64,000 nt of DNA from CAWJHE01 sp963842455 (GCA_963842455.1 CAWJHE010000010.1:1-64000), one strand, 5' to 3'; positions 19,551-29,048 are shown, counted from the first letter of the stretch. A program made the numbers and translations. The notes: generated by a model not told the origin, from the letters alone.

Positions 19551-21720
19551 ATGCCAGTAGAAGCGTTTTGGTTGCAAAATCCTTTGCCCATCCCAATGGT
19601 GTACACAAGCCTGTTCAATTCACCGCGCAGTTACGGACCGCATGAGGGCGTCGACCTGGCTGCGACGGATGCGAACGGCGATCCGGTGGGCGTGCTGGCG
19701 GCGCAAAGCGGGATGGTGGTCAAGGTTGGTTTTTACGCCAGCGGGTATGGGCATTACATCACCATCCGGCATGAATGGAGCGATGGACAGGTGTTTGTGA
19801 CCTGGTACGGGCACCTGTCGCGCTCGGATGTGCGCGCCGGGGATTATGTGAGTGTCGGCGATCCGATCGGTACGGCGGGCAGCAGCGGCAACTCGACCGG
19901 CGTGCATCTGCACCTGACCCTGCAGCATATCGGTAAGGGCTTGACCGGCTACGTGGTCCCCGATGTGGTTGACCCGCGCCCTTATTTCAAGAGCAGCCAA
20001 CCGGCAATCAAACAGCTGGCATTCATCGCCGACGAGACTATCCCGGATGGTACCTTGCTGCAGCCTGGGACTGCTTTTACGAAAACCTGGAAGATTGCCA
20101 ATTCGGGTACGCTGGATTGGCAGGTGGGCGACCAGCTGGTTTTTGTCGAGGGAGAAAAGATGGGCGCGCCGGATAGCCTTCCGCTGCCGCCATTGAAAAG
20201 CGGAGAACAGGCTTCTGTTTCGGTCGATATGCTCACCCCCAGCACACAAGGGCGCTATCGCAGCACCTGGAAAGGGCGCAGCGCTAATGGGGAGTTTTTC
20301 GAGCTTCCTTTGTGGGTGGAAATTCTCAACGCAGGGGCAACCGCCGCCGATGGAGCGCTATACCTGGAGGATGTCAGCATCCCGGATGGGACCATCCTGC
20401 AACCCGGGCAAACCTTCTTGAAATCCTGGCGAGTGCGCAACACTGGCAGCAGCGCCTGGCGCAGTGGTTACCAGCTGGCGCACAGCGATGATCAACGCCT
20501 GGGCGCGCCGGAGAGCGTGCCAGTGCCATACACCCGGGCGGGCGAGGAAGCCGTGCTTTCGGTGAGCCTGCAAGCGCCGCAAAGCAGCGGGGATTTCCGC
20601 AGCACCTGGCGGCTGCGCAATCTCGCCGGAGAATTTTTTGGACCGCCGCTGTGGGTGCAGGTGCAGGTACAAGCATCTACGCCCAGTGAGGCGTTCTCAG
20701 GGTTGCAATTTGTCGCCGATATCAGCTTGCCGCCGGGTAGCCGCCTGAATGGCGGGCAAAATATCCAGAAGACCTGGCGGGTGCGCAATACGGGAGAGAC
20801 GACCTGGGACGCTGGTTACCAGCTTGAATTGCAGAGCGGTGATGCGTTAGGCTCGCCAAACCTGGTGAGTTTACCCGTTGCGGCGCCTGGCGCGGTGGTG
20901 GATGTGAGCCTCAGCCTGAAGACGCCATCCGCGCCAGGGATTTACTCAGCCAGCTGGCAGGCACGCGACGACCAGGGACGCCCCTTCGGCGATGCTTTGT
21001 CCCTGGAATTGGAGGTGATGCAGGCTGTCCAACCGGGGGTCAGCCTGGACGACGCACAGTTTGTCAAGGATGTCACCATCCTGGACGGCAGCAGCATCCC
21101 AGCTGGGAGCAAGTTCCTCAAGACCTGGCGGGTGCGCAACAGCGGCACGAGCACCTGGAACGCCGGGTATCAGCTCGATTATTTCCAGCATGAACGGTTG
21201 GGCGCACAGGCCATCGCTTTGACTTCCACGCCGCCTGGCAGCGTGCAGGATCTCACCCTCGAATTGACTGCGCCGTTATCGCCGGGAACTTACCGCAGCA
21301 CCTGGCGCTTACGCAATCCGCAGGGCGACTTTTTCGGGCATGAATTCTATACGATGTTCCAGGTGCCCTCCGTTACGCCTGCCTGCTCCGGATAACCGCG
21401 CCCGCTTTATGGGGCATGAGACCATCGACCTGTGGGAAACTTTGCCGCCTGGGCAGGTTTTCGAGAAGATCTGGCGGGTGCGCAACCTGGGCAGGTCCAC
21501 CTGGAGCGAGGGTTATACCCTGGCTTATCTGGATGGCGAGCAGATGAGCGGACCGGAGAGTACGGCCATTCCGTATGCTGAGACAATGATGACGGTCAAA
21601 GTGTCGGTGGTGCTGACAGCGCCAAACACGCCGGGGCTCTACCGTGGCTATTGGAAGCTGCGCGATCCGAGCGGGAAATTGTTTGGGCCGAGGCTGCCGG
21701 TGTGGATCAGGGTTACGTAA
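19551..21720 (+). CDS. M23 metallopeptidase with five NBR1/FW-type Ig domains (one frame break)
   Basis: ATG 19551 follows a good GAGGAGG site. Residues 1-145 are an M23 (lysostaphin-type) peptidase: HEGVDLAA carries the zinc His and Asp, and TGVHLHLTL the HXH. Five repeats of about 110 residues follow, each with the FW-domain pattern P-D-G-T-X-L-X-P-G, K-T-W-X-(I/V)-X-N-S/T-G, W and YRSTW; they begin near 20020, 20360, 20700, 21045 and 21400. The fifth is reached through one extra base near 21385 (after PSVTP). FW arrays are common in Anaerolineae exported proteins. No signal peptide is visible at the N-terminus, which is unusual for a cell-wall hydrolase. The 3' end is duplicated downstream. 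Confidence 0.88.
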
Positions 21721-22098
21721 TTGAGACCCTTAGGGTTTCAAAAACCCTAAGGGTTTGGTGGCAGACCAGTGGTTTTGAAAAGCTGTGCGACCCAAGCAGG
21801 AAGTTGTTGGGCCAGGCTGCCGGTGTGGATACGGGTAACTGATGAGACCCTTAGGGTTTCAAAAACCCTAAGGGTCTGGTGGAATGACCAGTGGTTTTGA
21901 AAAGCTGTGCGACCCAAGCAGGAAGTTGTTGGGGCCGAGGCTGCCGGTGTGGATCAAGGTTACGTAATTGAGACCCTTAGGGTTTCAAAAACCCTAAGGG
22001 TCTGGTAGTGGTTGGGATGAACTATGAATGTCAAAAACCCTAAGGGTCTGGTGGTAGGTGGGATAACAATGAATGTCAAAAACCCTCAGGGTCTGGTA
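21655..22098. repeat. Tandem copies of the FW-gene 3' end plus AGACCCTTAGGGT palindromes
   Basis: Three units of about 122-125 bases start at 21655, 21780 and 21902. Each holds the last 60 or so bases of the FW gene (AAGCTG ... GGCTGCCGGTGTGGAT) followed by the palindrome AGACCCTTAGGG TTTC AAAAACCCTAAGGGT and a spacer. The first copy is the true gene end; the third still encodes LGPRLPVWIKVT and a stop. Two half-palindromes with a repeated ATGAATGTCAAAAACCCT flank follow (22025-22098). No separate gene is present in 21721-22147. Confidence 0.85.
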
Positions 22099-22147
22099 TC
22101 TGGAATATAATTACAGAATATCATGATTGTCGAAAGGTCTTAACCAT

Positions 22148-23014
22148 ATGAAAAAATCCGATCTTCAAGCGCTCGTCATCTTCCTGGTGGTCGTTTTCAT
22201 CGGGGTTCTGGTCGCACTGGCTGGCAGCCAGGGGGGCGTGATGGTAGCGGGATTGCCTCTGTTCGCAATTCTCATCGCCGTGGTCTACATCATACAATGG
22301 CTGGTCTTTATCCCTGCTTTTATCGGTCAGAGCGAAAAGTATTACGACCTGACCGGAGCGATCACGAATATCTTGATCACGCTCCTGGCGCTGAACCTGA
22401 CCCCCAATCCCGACTTACGCGCCTACCTGTTAGCCCTGCTGGTTATCATTTGGGCTGGTCGGCTGGGCACTTTCCTGTTTCGCCGCGTTCAAAAAGCAGG
22501 CAAGGACGACCGCTTTGATGAGCTAAAACCCGATTTCTTGCGCTTCCTCAACGTTTGGACGATCCAGGCTTTGTGGATCAGCTTTACCCTGGCTGCGGCG
22601 CTGATCGCCATCACCAGCGAAAAGCGCGTAGGTTTTGATGCCTGGGCGGTGATTGGCTTGCTGGTATGGATCACCGGTTTTGCCTTTGAAGCCATCGCCG
22701 ACTCGCAGAAAAGCCAGTTCAACGCCGACCCCAAGAATAAGGGTAAATTTATTCAAACCGGTTTGTGGTCCCGCTCGCGACACCCCAATTATTTCGGCGA
22801 GATCGTGCTGTGGATTGGGGTAGCCATCATCGCCGTTCCCGTCCTGCAAGGCTGGCAGTGGATTGCGCTGATTTCCCCCATTTTTGTAGCTTTGCTGATC
22901 ACGCGTATCAGCGGGGTGCCTTTGCTCGAGCAAAAGGCAGACAAGAAATGGGGCGGGCAGGCGGATTATGAGGCTTACAAGAAGAATACGCCGGTCTTGA
23001 TCCCGAAGTTATAA
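22148..23014 (+). CDS. DUF1295 / isoprenylcysteine-methyltransferase-like membrane protein
   Basis: A 288-residue polytopic membrane protein of the DUF1295 family, relatives of steroid 5-alpha-reductases and ICMT-type enzymes. About seven membrane segments are seen (first at about 6-26). The C-terminal diagnostic segment is GLWSRSRHPNYFGEIVLWIG near residue 210, followed by LEQKADKKWG ... YEAYKKNTPVLIPK. Substrate and reaction are not known for most bacterial members. ATG 22148 is preferred to TTG 22127. The gene converges on mmdB with a palindromic repeat between them. Confidence 0.85.
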   Translation: MKKSDLQALVIFLVVVFIGVLVALAGSQGGVMVAGLPLFAILIAVVYIIQWLVFIPAFIGQSEKYYDLTGAITNILITLLALNLTPNPDLRAYLLALLVIIWAGRLGTFLFRRVQKAGKDDRFDELKPDFLRFLNVWTIQALWISFTLAAALIAITSEKRVGFDAWAVIGLLVWITGFAFEAIADSQKSQFNADPKNKGKFIQTGLWSRSRHPNYFGEIVLWIGVAIIAVPVLQGWQWIALISPIFVALLITRISGVPLLEQKADKKWGGQADYEAYKKNTPVLIPKL

Positions 23015-23046
23015 AGTTGATGTGTCGCGATTCGATGGACGAATTA

Positions 23047-23118
23047 AGACCCTTAGGGTTTTAAAAACCCTAAGGGTCTGGTTTGTGTTTAGGGATTATA
23101 AAACCCTAAGGGTCTGGT
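23047..23118. repeat. AGACCCTTAGGGT palindromes between convergent genes
   Basis: A full palindrome (AGACCCTTAGGG TTTT AAAAACCCTAAGGGTCT, 23047-23079) and a half copy (about 23101-23118) occupy the gap between the ends of the DUF1295 gene and mmdB. The stem of about 14 pairs could terminate transcription from both sides. It is the same family as 21722-22098. Confidence 0.8.
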
Positions 23119-23126
23119 CGTGTGTG

Positions 23127-24254
23127 TTACATAAGGCTGCTCACCAGGGCGAGCAGGACGCCGCCAGCCATGACGCTGCCGAGCTGCCCGGCGGTGTTAG
23201 CGCCCATGGCGTGCATCAGGATGAAGTTCTCGAAGTCCTCTTCTTGGGCCATCTGGGCGGCCAGGCGACCGGCCATGGGGAAGGCGCTGATACCTGCGGC
23301 GCCGATCAGGGGGTTGATCTTGCCGCCGCTGAAGAAGGACATCAGCTTGCCGAAGAGCAACCCGGCAATGGTGTCCAGGCAGAAAGCCAGCAGACCCAGC
23401 ACCAGGATGCCGATTGTTTCCCAGTTTAGGAAGCTGCCAGCGCTCATGGTAGAGCCGATGGTGACGCCCAGGAACAGGGTGGCAATATTGGCGATCTCGT
23501 TTTGAGAAGCCTTGTTCAGCCTCTCCACCACACCGCTCTCGCGCAACAAATTGCCCAGCATGAGCATGCTGATCAGGGGGGTGGCTTCGGGTACGAGCAG
23601 ACCAACCACCAGGGTTACTACAACGGGAAAGAGGATGCGCGCCCGGCGCGAGATGGGGCGCGGTGAATAATCCATGCGGATGCGGCGTTCGGCTTTGGTG
23701 GTCAGCATGCGCATCAGGGGCGGCTGGATGATGGGCACCAGGCTCATATAGGAATAAGCGGCGACGGCAATCGGAGCTAATAAGCGCGGCGCAAGCTTGC
23801 TGGCTACAAAGATGGAGGTGGGTCCATCGATAGCGCCGATCACGCCGATGGAAGCGGCTTCATTTAAAGGAAAACCCAGGAGCGTAGCCAGGATCAGTGT
23901 GCCGAAGATGCCAAACTGACCCGCTGCGCCTAACAAGACCATCTTGGGTTGGGAGAGCAGCGGGCTGAAGTCAATCATAGCGCCGACGCCGATGAAAATC
24001 AGCAAGGGGAACAGCTCGGTGCTGATGCCGGCTTTGTAGAACAGGGCAAATAAGCCCTCACCGCTGGTCATGCCGGTCAGGGGAATATTCGCCAGGATAC
24101 AGCCAAAACCGATGGGCAATAAGAGGACAGGCTCATATTCCTTGAGCACAGCCAGCGCGATCAGGGTGGCGCCCACCAGGATCATCAGGGCATTGCCCCA
24201 GGTAAATGCCAACAAGCCTTTAAATAATTCAGGAAGCAAATCTGCCAGGTTCAT
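23127..24254 (-). CDS. mmdB: Na+-transporting decarboxylase beta subunit
   Basis: Integral membrane subunit (375 residues, about ten helices) of the biotin-dependent Na+-pumping decarboxylases (OadB/MmdB/GcdB). It removes CO2 from carboxybiotin and exports Na+. Diagnostic segments are GIGAMIDFSPLLS-like (FIGVGAMIDFSPLL), GVIGAIDGPTSIFVASKLAP and, near the C-terminus, GAAGISAFPMAGRLAA, with the Asp of AIDGPT corresponding to the ion-site Asp of the family. It is the last gene of a four-gene minus-strand operon, 10 bases after the biotin carrier. Confidence 0.93.
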   Translation of the reverse strand: MNLADLLPELFKGLLAFTWGNALMILVGATLIALAVLKEYEPVLLLPIGFGCILANIPLTGMTSGEGLFALFYKAGISTELFPLLIFIGVGAMIDFSPLLSQPKMVLLGAAGQFGIFGTLILATLLGFPLNEAASIGVIGAIDGPTSIFVASKLAPRLLAPIAVAAYSYMSLVPIIQPPLMRMLTTKAERRIRMDYSPRPISRRARILFPVVVTLVVGLLVPEATPLISMLMLGNLLRESGVVERLNKASQNEIANIATLFLGVTIGSTMSAGSFLNWETIGILVLGLLAFCLDTIAGLLFGKLMSFFSGGKINPLIGAAGISAFPMAGRLAAQMAQEEDFENFILMHAMGANTAGQLGSVMAGGVLLALVSSLM

Positions 24255-24264
24255 CCAGGCCTCA

Positions 24265-24744
24265 CTAATCTCCGCCCTGACCGGGTTCGGCGAACTCGAT
24301 GAGCGGGTCGTTATGGTTCACCGTTTGCCCGTTGGCAGCGTGGACAGCCGCAATCTGACCATCGCGCGGTGAGCGGATGGCGTTGCGCATTTTCATGGCT
24401 TCCAGCACCAATAATTCCTGGCCTGTGGTGACCTGATCGCCAGGGTGTACCTTGATGGCCACAACCACGCCAGGGATGGGGGCGCGCAGCATGCTGGCGC
24501 TTGCGGCGAGGGGCGTGGATATGACCGGGCTGGGAGAAGCAGCGGCAGTCGGGGCTGCGGGACCTGGCGAAGCGCTTACTGCGGCAGGTTTTTGGTCGGT
24601 TAATTGAGCCGTTGGCAAGCTAGCGGCCTCCTGAGGCCACACCTCGAATTCCACGCCATCGACAATCGCAATCACCGGACGGGTGTTGAGGTCCAGGATA
24701 TCTACTTCGTAATATTGGTCTTGAACTTTGACCTTGAGTTTCAT
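24265..24744 (-). CDS. mmdC: Biotin carboxyl carrier subunit of the decarboxylase
   Basis: A 159-residue biotin acceptor. The N-terminal 45 residues resemble the short strand-rich region of carrier subunits (KLKVKVQDQYYEVDILDL), then an Ala/Pro/Ser-rich hinge (about 55-90), then the biotinyl domain with LEAMKMRN, in which the Lys carries biotin (about residue 127). The start overlaps the end of the preceding delta-type gene (ATGA), indicating coupling. It shuttles CO2 from the carboxyltransferase to the membrane subunit. Confidence 0.93.
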   Translation of the reverse strand: MKLKVKVQDQYYEVDILDLNTRPVIAIVDGVEFEVWPQEAASLPTAQLTDQKPAAVSASPGPAAPTAAASPSPVISTPLAASASMLRAPIPGVVVAIKVHPGDQVTTGQELLVLEAMKMRNAIRSPRDGQIAAVHAANGQTVNHNDPLIEFAEPGQGGD

Positions 24745-25070
24745 CTTGAGTGTCCTCTTTTGGTTAACATTTTTGTGCGCATTACAGCTTGCCAGGCGCT
24801 GACCAGGGCAGTCGGTGGTTCTGGAAATTCATGCGGCTGAGAGCTGTCGCTCTGGCGCGCCAAACTCACAGCCACGGCTACCATGGCAGCTTGACGGAGG
24901 CGTTCCTGTTTTTCCAGATCGGCTTTCGGTTTGGGCAACACAAAGGCGCCTTTCCCCGGAGCAATTTTGACCAGCAGCGCCATCACACCCCAAAGCAGAA
25001 AGATGGCCGCAAAAACCAGGCCCATGCCAACACCAGTGATCCAAAGTGCGTTTAATAAACCACTATTCAT
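24741..25070 (-). CDS. mmdD: Small membrane subunit of the decarboxylase (OadG/MmdD type)
   Basis: A 109-residue protein with one N-terminal membrane helix (WITGVGMGLVFAAIFLLWGV, about 10-33) and a charged cytoplasmic tail, the plan of the OadG/MmdD subunit that holds the complex together. Sequence conservation in this family is low; the call rests on size, the GXGM-V-F helix and its place between the carboxyltransferase and biotin-carrier genes, 24 bases after mmdA. Confidence 0.85.
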   Translation of the reverse strand: MNSGLLNALWITGVGMGLVFAAIFLLWGVMALLVKIAPGKGAFVLPKPKADLEKQERLRQAAMVAVAVSLARQSDSSQPHEFPEPPTALVSAWQAVMRTKMLTKRGHSR

Positions 25071-25094
25071 GAACTATTTTCTCGCTTACTCTGT

Positions 25095-26664
25095 TTAGAC
25101 AGGTATATTGCCGTGTTTACGGGGAGGGGCGGAGGTGTATTTATCGCGTAAGGCAGCCAGGGAGGCGATTATCTTCGGCCTGGTCTCCTTGGGTTCGATG
25201 ATATCGTCCACATAGCCCGCCTTGGCAGCAAAGTATGGGTTGTTGAAACGCTCGCGGTAATCATCTACCAGGGCTTTGCGCTTGTCGAGCGGGTTTTCTG
25301 CAGCATCAATCTCCTTGCGGAAGAGGATGTTGACCGCGCCTTCAGCCCCCATAACAGCGATTTCGGCGCTTGGCCAGGCGTAGGTCACATCTGTACCCAG
25401 GTATTTGCTGCTCATGACCACATAAGCTCCGCCGTAAGCCTTGCGGGTAATCACAGTTACCTTGGGGACGGTCGCTTCGGAGTAGGCGTACAGCAGCTTG
25501 GCGCCATGGCGGATGATGCCGCTGTATTCCTGGTGGGTGCCGGGCAGAAATCCCGGTGAATCGACGAAGGTCACCAGGGGAATGTTGAAGCAGTCGCACA
25601 TGCGCACAAAACGCGCCATTTTATCGGATGCATCGATATCGATCACGCCGGCCATAAAGCTAGGTTCCTGAGCCACGATACCGACGCTGTGCCCGCCGAT
25701 ATGCGCCAGACCGATGATGGCATTGCGCGCCCAGGCAGGCTGCAATTCGATGAAAGAGCCGTGATCCACCACATGGTCGATGACTTCGTGCATGCTATAG
25801 GCTTCGTAGGGATCGATAGGGATCAGGCGGTTGAGCTCCTCATCCATGCGCAGGGGGTCATCCGCAGAAGTTTGGAAGGGGGGATTTTCTACATTATTGG
25901 AGGGGAAATATCCCAGCAGGCGGCGAGCGAGCGCTAAGGCATCGGCTTCGGTTTCAGTGACCAGGTGGGCAGTGCCGGTCATGCTGGCATGCACATCCGC
26001 ACCGCCCAGGGATTCAGCCGTCACGACCTCGCCGGTCATGCCTTTGATCACATCCGGACCGGTCAGGAACATGAAGGAGTTCTTACGCACCATGATAATG
26101 ACATCGGTTAGTGCGGGCGAATAAGCCGCGCCGCCGGCGCAGGGTCCCAGCATCACGCTGATCTGGGGAATGACGCCAGAATACTGAGGCGTTGCGGCGG
26201 AAAATTTCCGCATAGCCGCCCAGGCTCTTGACGCCTTCCTGGATGCGCGCTCCGCCCGAGTCGATCAAACCGATAATCGGTACGCCATTGCGCAGGGCTA
26301 GGTCCATCACCCGGCAAATCTTGTGGCTCTGCATCTCGCTCAGTGTGCCGCCGTAGACGGTGAAGTCCTGGGCGTAGACGTAAACGGTGCGCCCTTCAAT
26401 CTGGCCGTAACCAGTGACCACGCCGTCTCCCAGGTAATATTCGCTGGCAATGCCCATCTCATCGCCTGTGTGGACGATAAAGGGCTCTAATTCATTGAAA
26501 GTGCCAGGATCCAGCAGTAGTTCCAGGCGTTCGCGGGCGGTGAGTTTGCCCTTCTGGTGCTGAACCTGGATGCGCTTTTCGCCGCCGCCCAAGCGCGCCT
26601 TGTCTCGCACGCTGCGCAGTTCAAGAATGCGCGGATCTTCGTTTTGCTCGTTATCAAAATCCAT
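25095..26664 (-). CDS. mmdA: Acyl-CoA carboxyltransferase, alpha subunit of Na+-pumping decarboxylase (one frame break)
   Basis: A carboxyltransferase of the MmdA/PccB type, about 522 residues. It transfers the carboxyl group of an acyl-CoA, most likely (S)-methylmalonyl-CoA, to biotin. The first half includes ARERLELLLDPGTF and IIGLIDSGGARIQEGVKSLG; one extra base near 26186-26190 shifts the frame, after which YSGVIPQISVMLGPCAGGAA and DSPGFLPGTHQEYSGIIRHG continue. The acyl-CoA type (not the pyruvate-carboxyltransferase type of OadA) excludes oxaloacetate as substrate; malonyl- or glutaconyl-CoA cannot be ruled out. ATG 26664 is chosen because AAGGG lies six bases upstream. First gene of the operon. 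Confidence 0.9.
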
Positions 26665-26886
26665 AATCATCCCTTTGTTTTCATAAAAGCAAATTAGATT
26701 GACAATAAATGTATCATACCTAGATTTCGGAACATGGGATAGTGACAAAAATCCTGTTTTAAGTAGCAGGGAAGCAGAGGAAATGAATTGATTTTTTTAG
26801 ATGATGACAAAAGTCATTTCGAAAGGGTGAAACCAGGTGTAGACTTGCTATAGGCTAAATCTTTTTATTCTGATGGGAGGTGCTCT

Positions 26887-27510
26887 ATGAATCTTTTCTC
26901 GATCGCCAATCTGTTTTTATTGCTTACCGGGTTGGTCGCTATCTATCTGCTGCTTTTATTCTGGGGCAGATACAGCAAAAAGAAAAAATTACATGATGTG
27001 TACTACATGCTGGGTTTCACCGTGTTGCTGGTCTCAGGGTTGTTGTTAATCTTCCTGGGTCTGGGAATTCTGAGCGCGCCGCTGGTTTTGACGGTGGCCA
27101 GTTTGATCCCGCTGGGGATTTCGCTGGGCGTTGCCAACCAATTCTTTCCGCAATGGAAGAAAGCCTTTGCCTGGTTTGCCCTTGTGGGTTTCCTGGCAAT
27201 TGCCATCACCAGCCTGACCGGTATGGACAGTTTGAAGAAAATTGCTGTGCCGCTCTTCCACGGCGTAGCCGGCCTGGTGATCTTCCTGGGACCGTTCGTG
27301 GCGAAGGGTACTGCACCCAAGTTCTGGTGGGTCGGTATTGGCGGGGCGTTGATCGGCTTAGGCGGGATTGCCCTGGCATTCATCTCCGTCGGCAGGCAAT
27401 TGCTGTTCTTCAGCCCGGAATTTGTGATGGCCATTCTGCCTCCACTTTTACTTGCCATGACCCTGGCCTTTGCTTACGGATTTAAACAGGACCTGGCGAA
27501 AACAGCCTGA
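26887..27510 (+). CDS. Six-helix membrane protein, unknown function
   Basis: A 207-residue hydrophobic protein with GGGAGG eight bases before ATG 26887. About six to seven membrane helices are seen, including NLFLLLTGLVAIYLLLLFWG and VLLVSGLLLIFLGLGIL. I recognise no family. It lies divergently from mmdA and is followed after 8 bases by a tiny membrane protein and then a polyferredoxin-like gene, so the three may form a membrane redox unit. No heme- or metal-binding pairs are obvious. Confidence 0.65.
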   Translation: MNLFSIANLFLLLTGLVAIYLLLLFWGRYSKKKKLHDVYYMLGFTVLLVSGLLLIFLGLGILSAPLVLTVASLIPLGISLGVANQFFPQWKKAFAWFALVGFLAIAITSLTGMDSLKKIAVPLFHGVAGLVIFLGPFVAKGTAPKFWWVGIGGALIGLGGIALAFISVGRQLLFFSPEFVMAILPPLLLAMTLAFAYGFKQDLAKTA

Positions 27511-27518
27511 AAACAAAA

Positions 27519-27698
27519 ATGGCCATAGATAAAAGAACGTTTCCCTGGATCATCCTGACGACGCTCATCCTGGGCATGTTTATCGCCTTTTTGCTGGGGT
27601 TTCAGCCTCAACATGGTGAAGGCAACTCCCGGGATCAAGGCGGACCACGCCATAATAACCTGGTCAGCCCGGCGATCGTCTTACAAATTGATAATTAA
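27519..27698 (+). CDS. 59-residue single-helix membrane protein
   Basis: A short gene with one membrane helix (PWIILTTLILGMFIAFLLGF, about 9-28) after a short basic N-terminus, and a polar, His/Gly-rich tail (HGEGNSRDQGGPRHNN). It begins 8 bases after the preceding membrane protein gene and ends 13 bases before the next gene, so all three are probably in one transcript. Unknown function; likely an assembly or accessory subunit. Confidence 0.55.
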   Translation: MAIDKRTFPWIILTTLILGMFIAFLLGFQPQHGEGNSRDQGGPRHNNLVSPAIVLQIDN

Positions 27699-27711
27699 AT
27701 AGAGGCGGTTC

Positions 27712-28573
27712 ATGTTAAAAAGCGAGAATCAAACTGGCGCAGTTCAACGCGCTCATCCACAAAAAACCGAAGTCTCCAAATTACGCAAAATATTTTTAAC
27801 TGTAGCGATTGTTGGTGCGTTTACATTGGGATTGCGACATGCTCTCCCGGGTGAAGAGAGCCTGGGCGGTGCTTTCGATTCATTCTGCCCGTTTGGCGCG
27901 GTAGAAACATTTTTTGCCTATATCACCACCGGTAATACCCTGAAAACCACCAGTTTGTTGAATTTTGCCATTTTTAGCGGTGTTGTGGCGACAGCGGTGG
28001 TTGGCGGGCGAGCTTTTTGCGGGTGGATCTGTCCTTTGGGCGGGGTTCAGGATTTCCTGGCCGGCTGGGCTCGGCGCTTTACGGGTGAGGGTAAACGCCA
28101 TATCCGCGGCAAGAAGAGTAAAGCCATCCTACCGTTGAGAATGCCAGATTGGTTAGACAAGCCCTTACGCTACGTGAAATATGTGGTGTTAGCCCTCGTC
28201 TTATTTACCAGTATCACGGCAATTTACCCGCCACTACATGCCCTTTGCCCGGCTAGAGCCGTGTTTGGATTAAAACTCACCAGCCTGCTGTGGGGTGTCT
28301 TAGTGGTCTTCCTGGTCACTTCTGTTCTTTTTGAACGTTTTTCGTGCAAGTACCTCTGCCCGCTGGGCGCAGTATTAGCCATAGCTAATAAATTTTCCTT
28401 CCTGAAATTGAAGATAAACAAGGATGCAATGCAACCAGTGCGGGCGCTGTCAGCAGGAGTGCCCGATGGGCATTGACCCGGTGACAGCCGAGCGGGATGT
28501 GGAATGCATCCGCTGTTTGGAGTGCATGGATACCTGTGCGAAGCCAGAGGGGATTGAGCTGAGAGTGCTGTAA
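27712..28573 (+). CDS. NapH/CcoG-like membrane 4Fe-4S protein (one frame break)
   Basis: A membrane ferredoxin-type protein of about 287 residues. Five membrane helices are predicted. Cytoplasmic cysteine motifs CGWICPLGGVQDF and CKYLCPLGAV match the NapH/NosR/CcoG group (CX3CP). A single extra A near 28421-28424 breaks the frame; joined, the C-terminus is ACNQCGRCQQECPMGI and CIRCLECMDTCAKP, two 4Fe-4S sites. Such proteins pass electrons from quinols to periplasmic or membrane enzymes. The partner enzyme is not seen here. The preceding two membrane genes may belong with it. Confidence 0.82.
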
Positions 28574-28611
28574 GAACGGACTATTAGCTTGTGGCAAACC
28601 CGCAAGCTCAA

Positions 28612-28645
28612 AGTTTGCAATGTAGAACAAACTTCAGTTTGTTCA
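28612..28645. repeat. AACAAACTTCAGTTTGTT palindromic element
   Basis: TAGAACAAACTTCAGTTTGT is a small palindrome next to a further AAGTTTGC half. The same element occurs near 18772-18796 and repeatedly at 52401-52770. Confidence 0.65.
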
Positions 28646-28768
28646 TTGAGTGGCTGTGAAGAGCGTCGATGAGGATTTTTCGGCGCTCTTTTGCTTCAGA
28701 GGTTAGCGTCATTTGCTGACCCAGTTTCTTTATTAGCACTGAGACTGCTTCGCAAAGTTCGATCAACT

Positions 28769-29048
28769 GTCATTGCGAACGCAGTGAAGCAATCTCACCT
28801 CAGGACTAGCATCTAGATTGCTTCGCACAGATCGCTCGCAATGACTCCCGCTTTCGGTTGTCGCATCGGACTGAATGACGCCCTGATAACCTAGAGTTAC
28901 TCGCAGTGACAGGTGCTCCTGATGACATTTGTCATTGCGAACGCAGTGAAGCAATCTCACCTCAGGACTAGCATCTAGATTGCTTCGCACAGATCGCTCG
29001 CAATGACTCCCGCTTTCGGTTGTCGCATCGGACTGAATGACGCCCTGA
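28769..29048. repeat. Twin 118-base repeat of the GTCATTGCGA family
   Basis: Two almost identical 118-base units (28769-28886 and 28931-29048) separated by 44 bases. Each starts GTCATTGCGAACGCAGTGAAG, contains the inverted arm AGATTGCTTCGCACAGATCG, and ends with CGGACTGAATGACGCCCTGA. The 588-base gap 28574-29161 holds these and no gene that I can support. Confidence 0.85.

Noticed and set aside
21655..22098. CRISPR array or an additional FW-domain gene
   Set aside because: Unit spacing is about 122 bases, the spacers repeat each other, and only tails of the FW domain are encoded.
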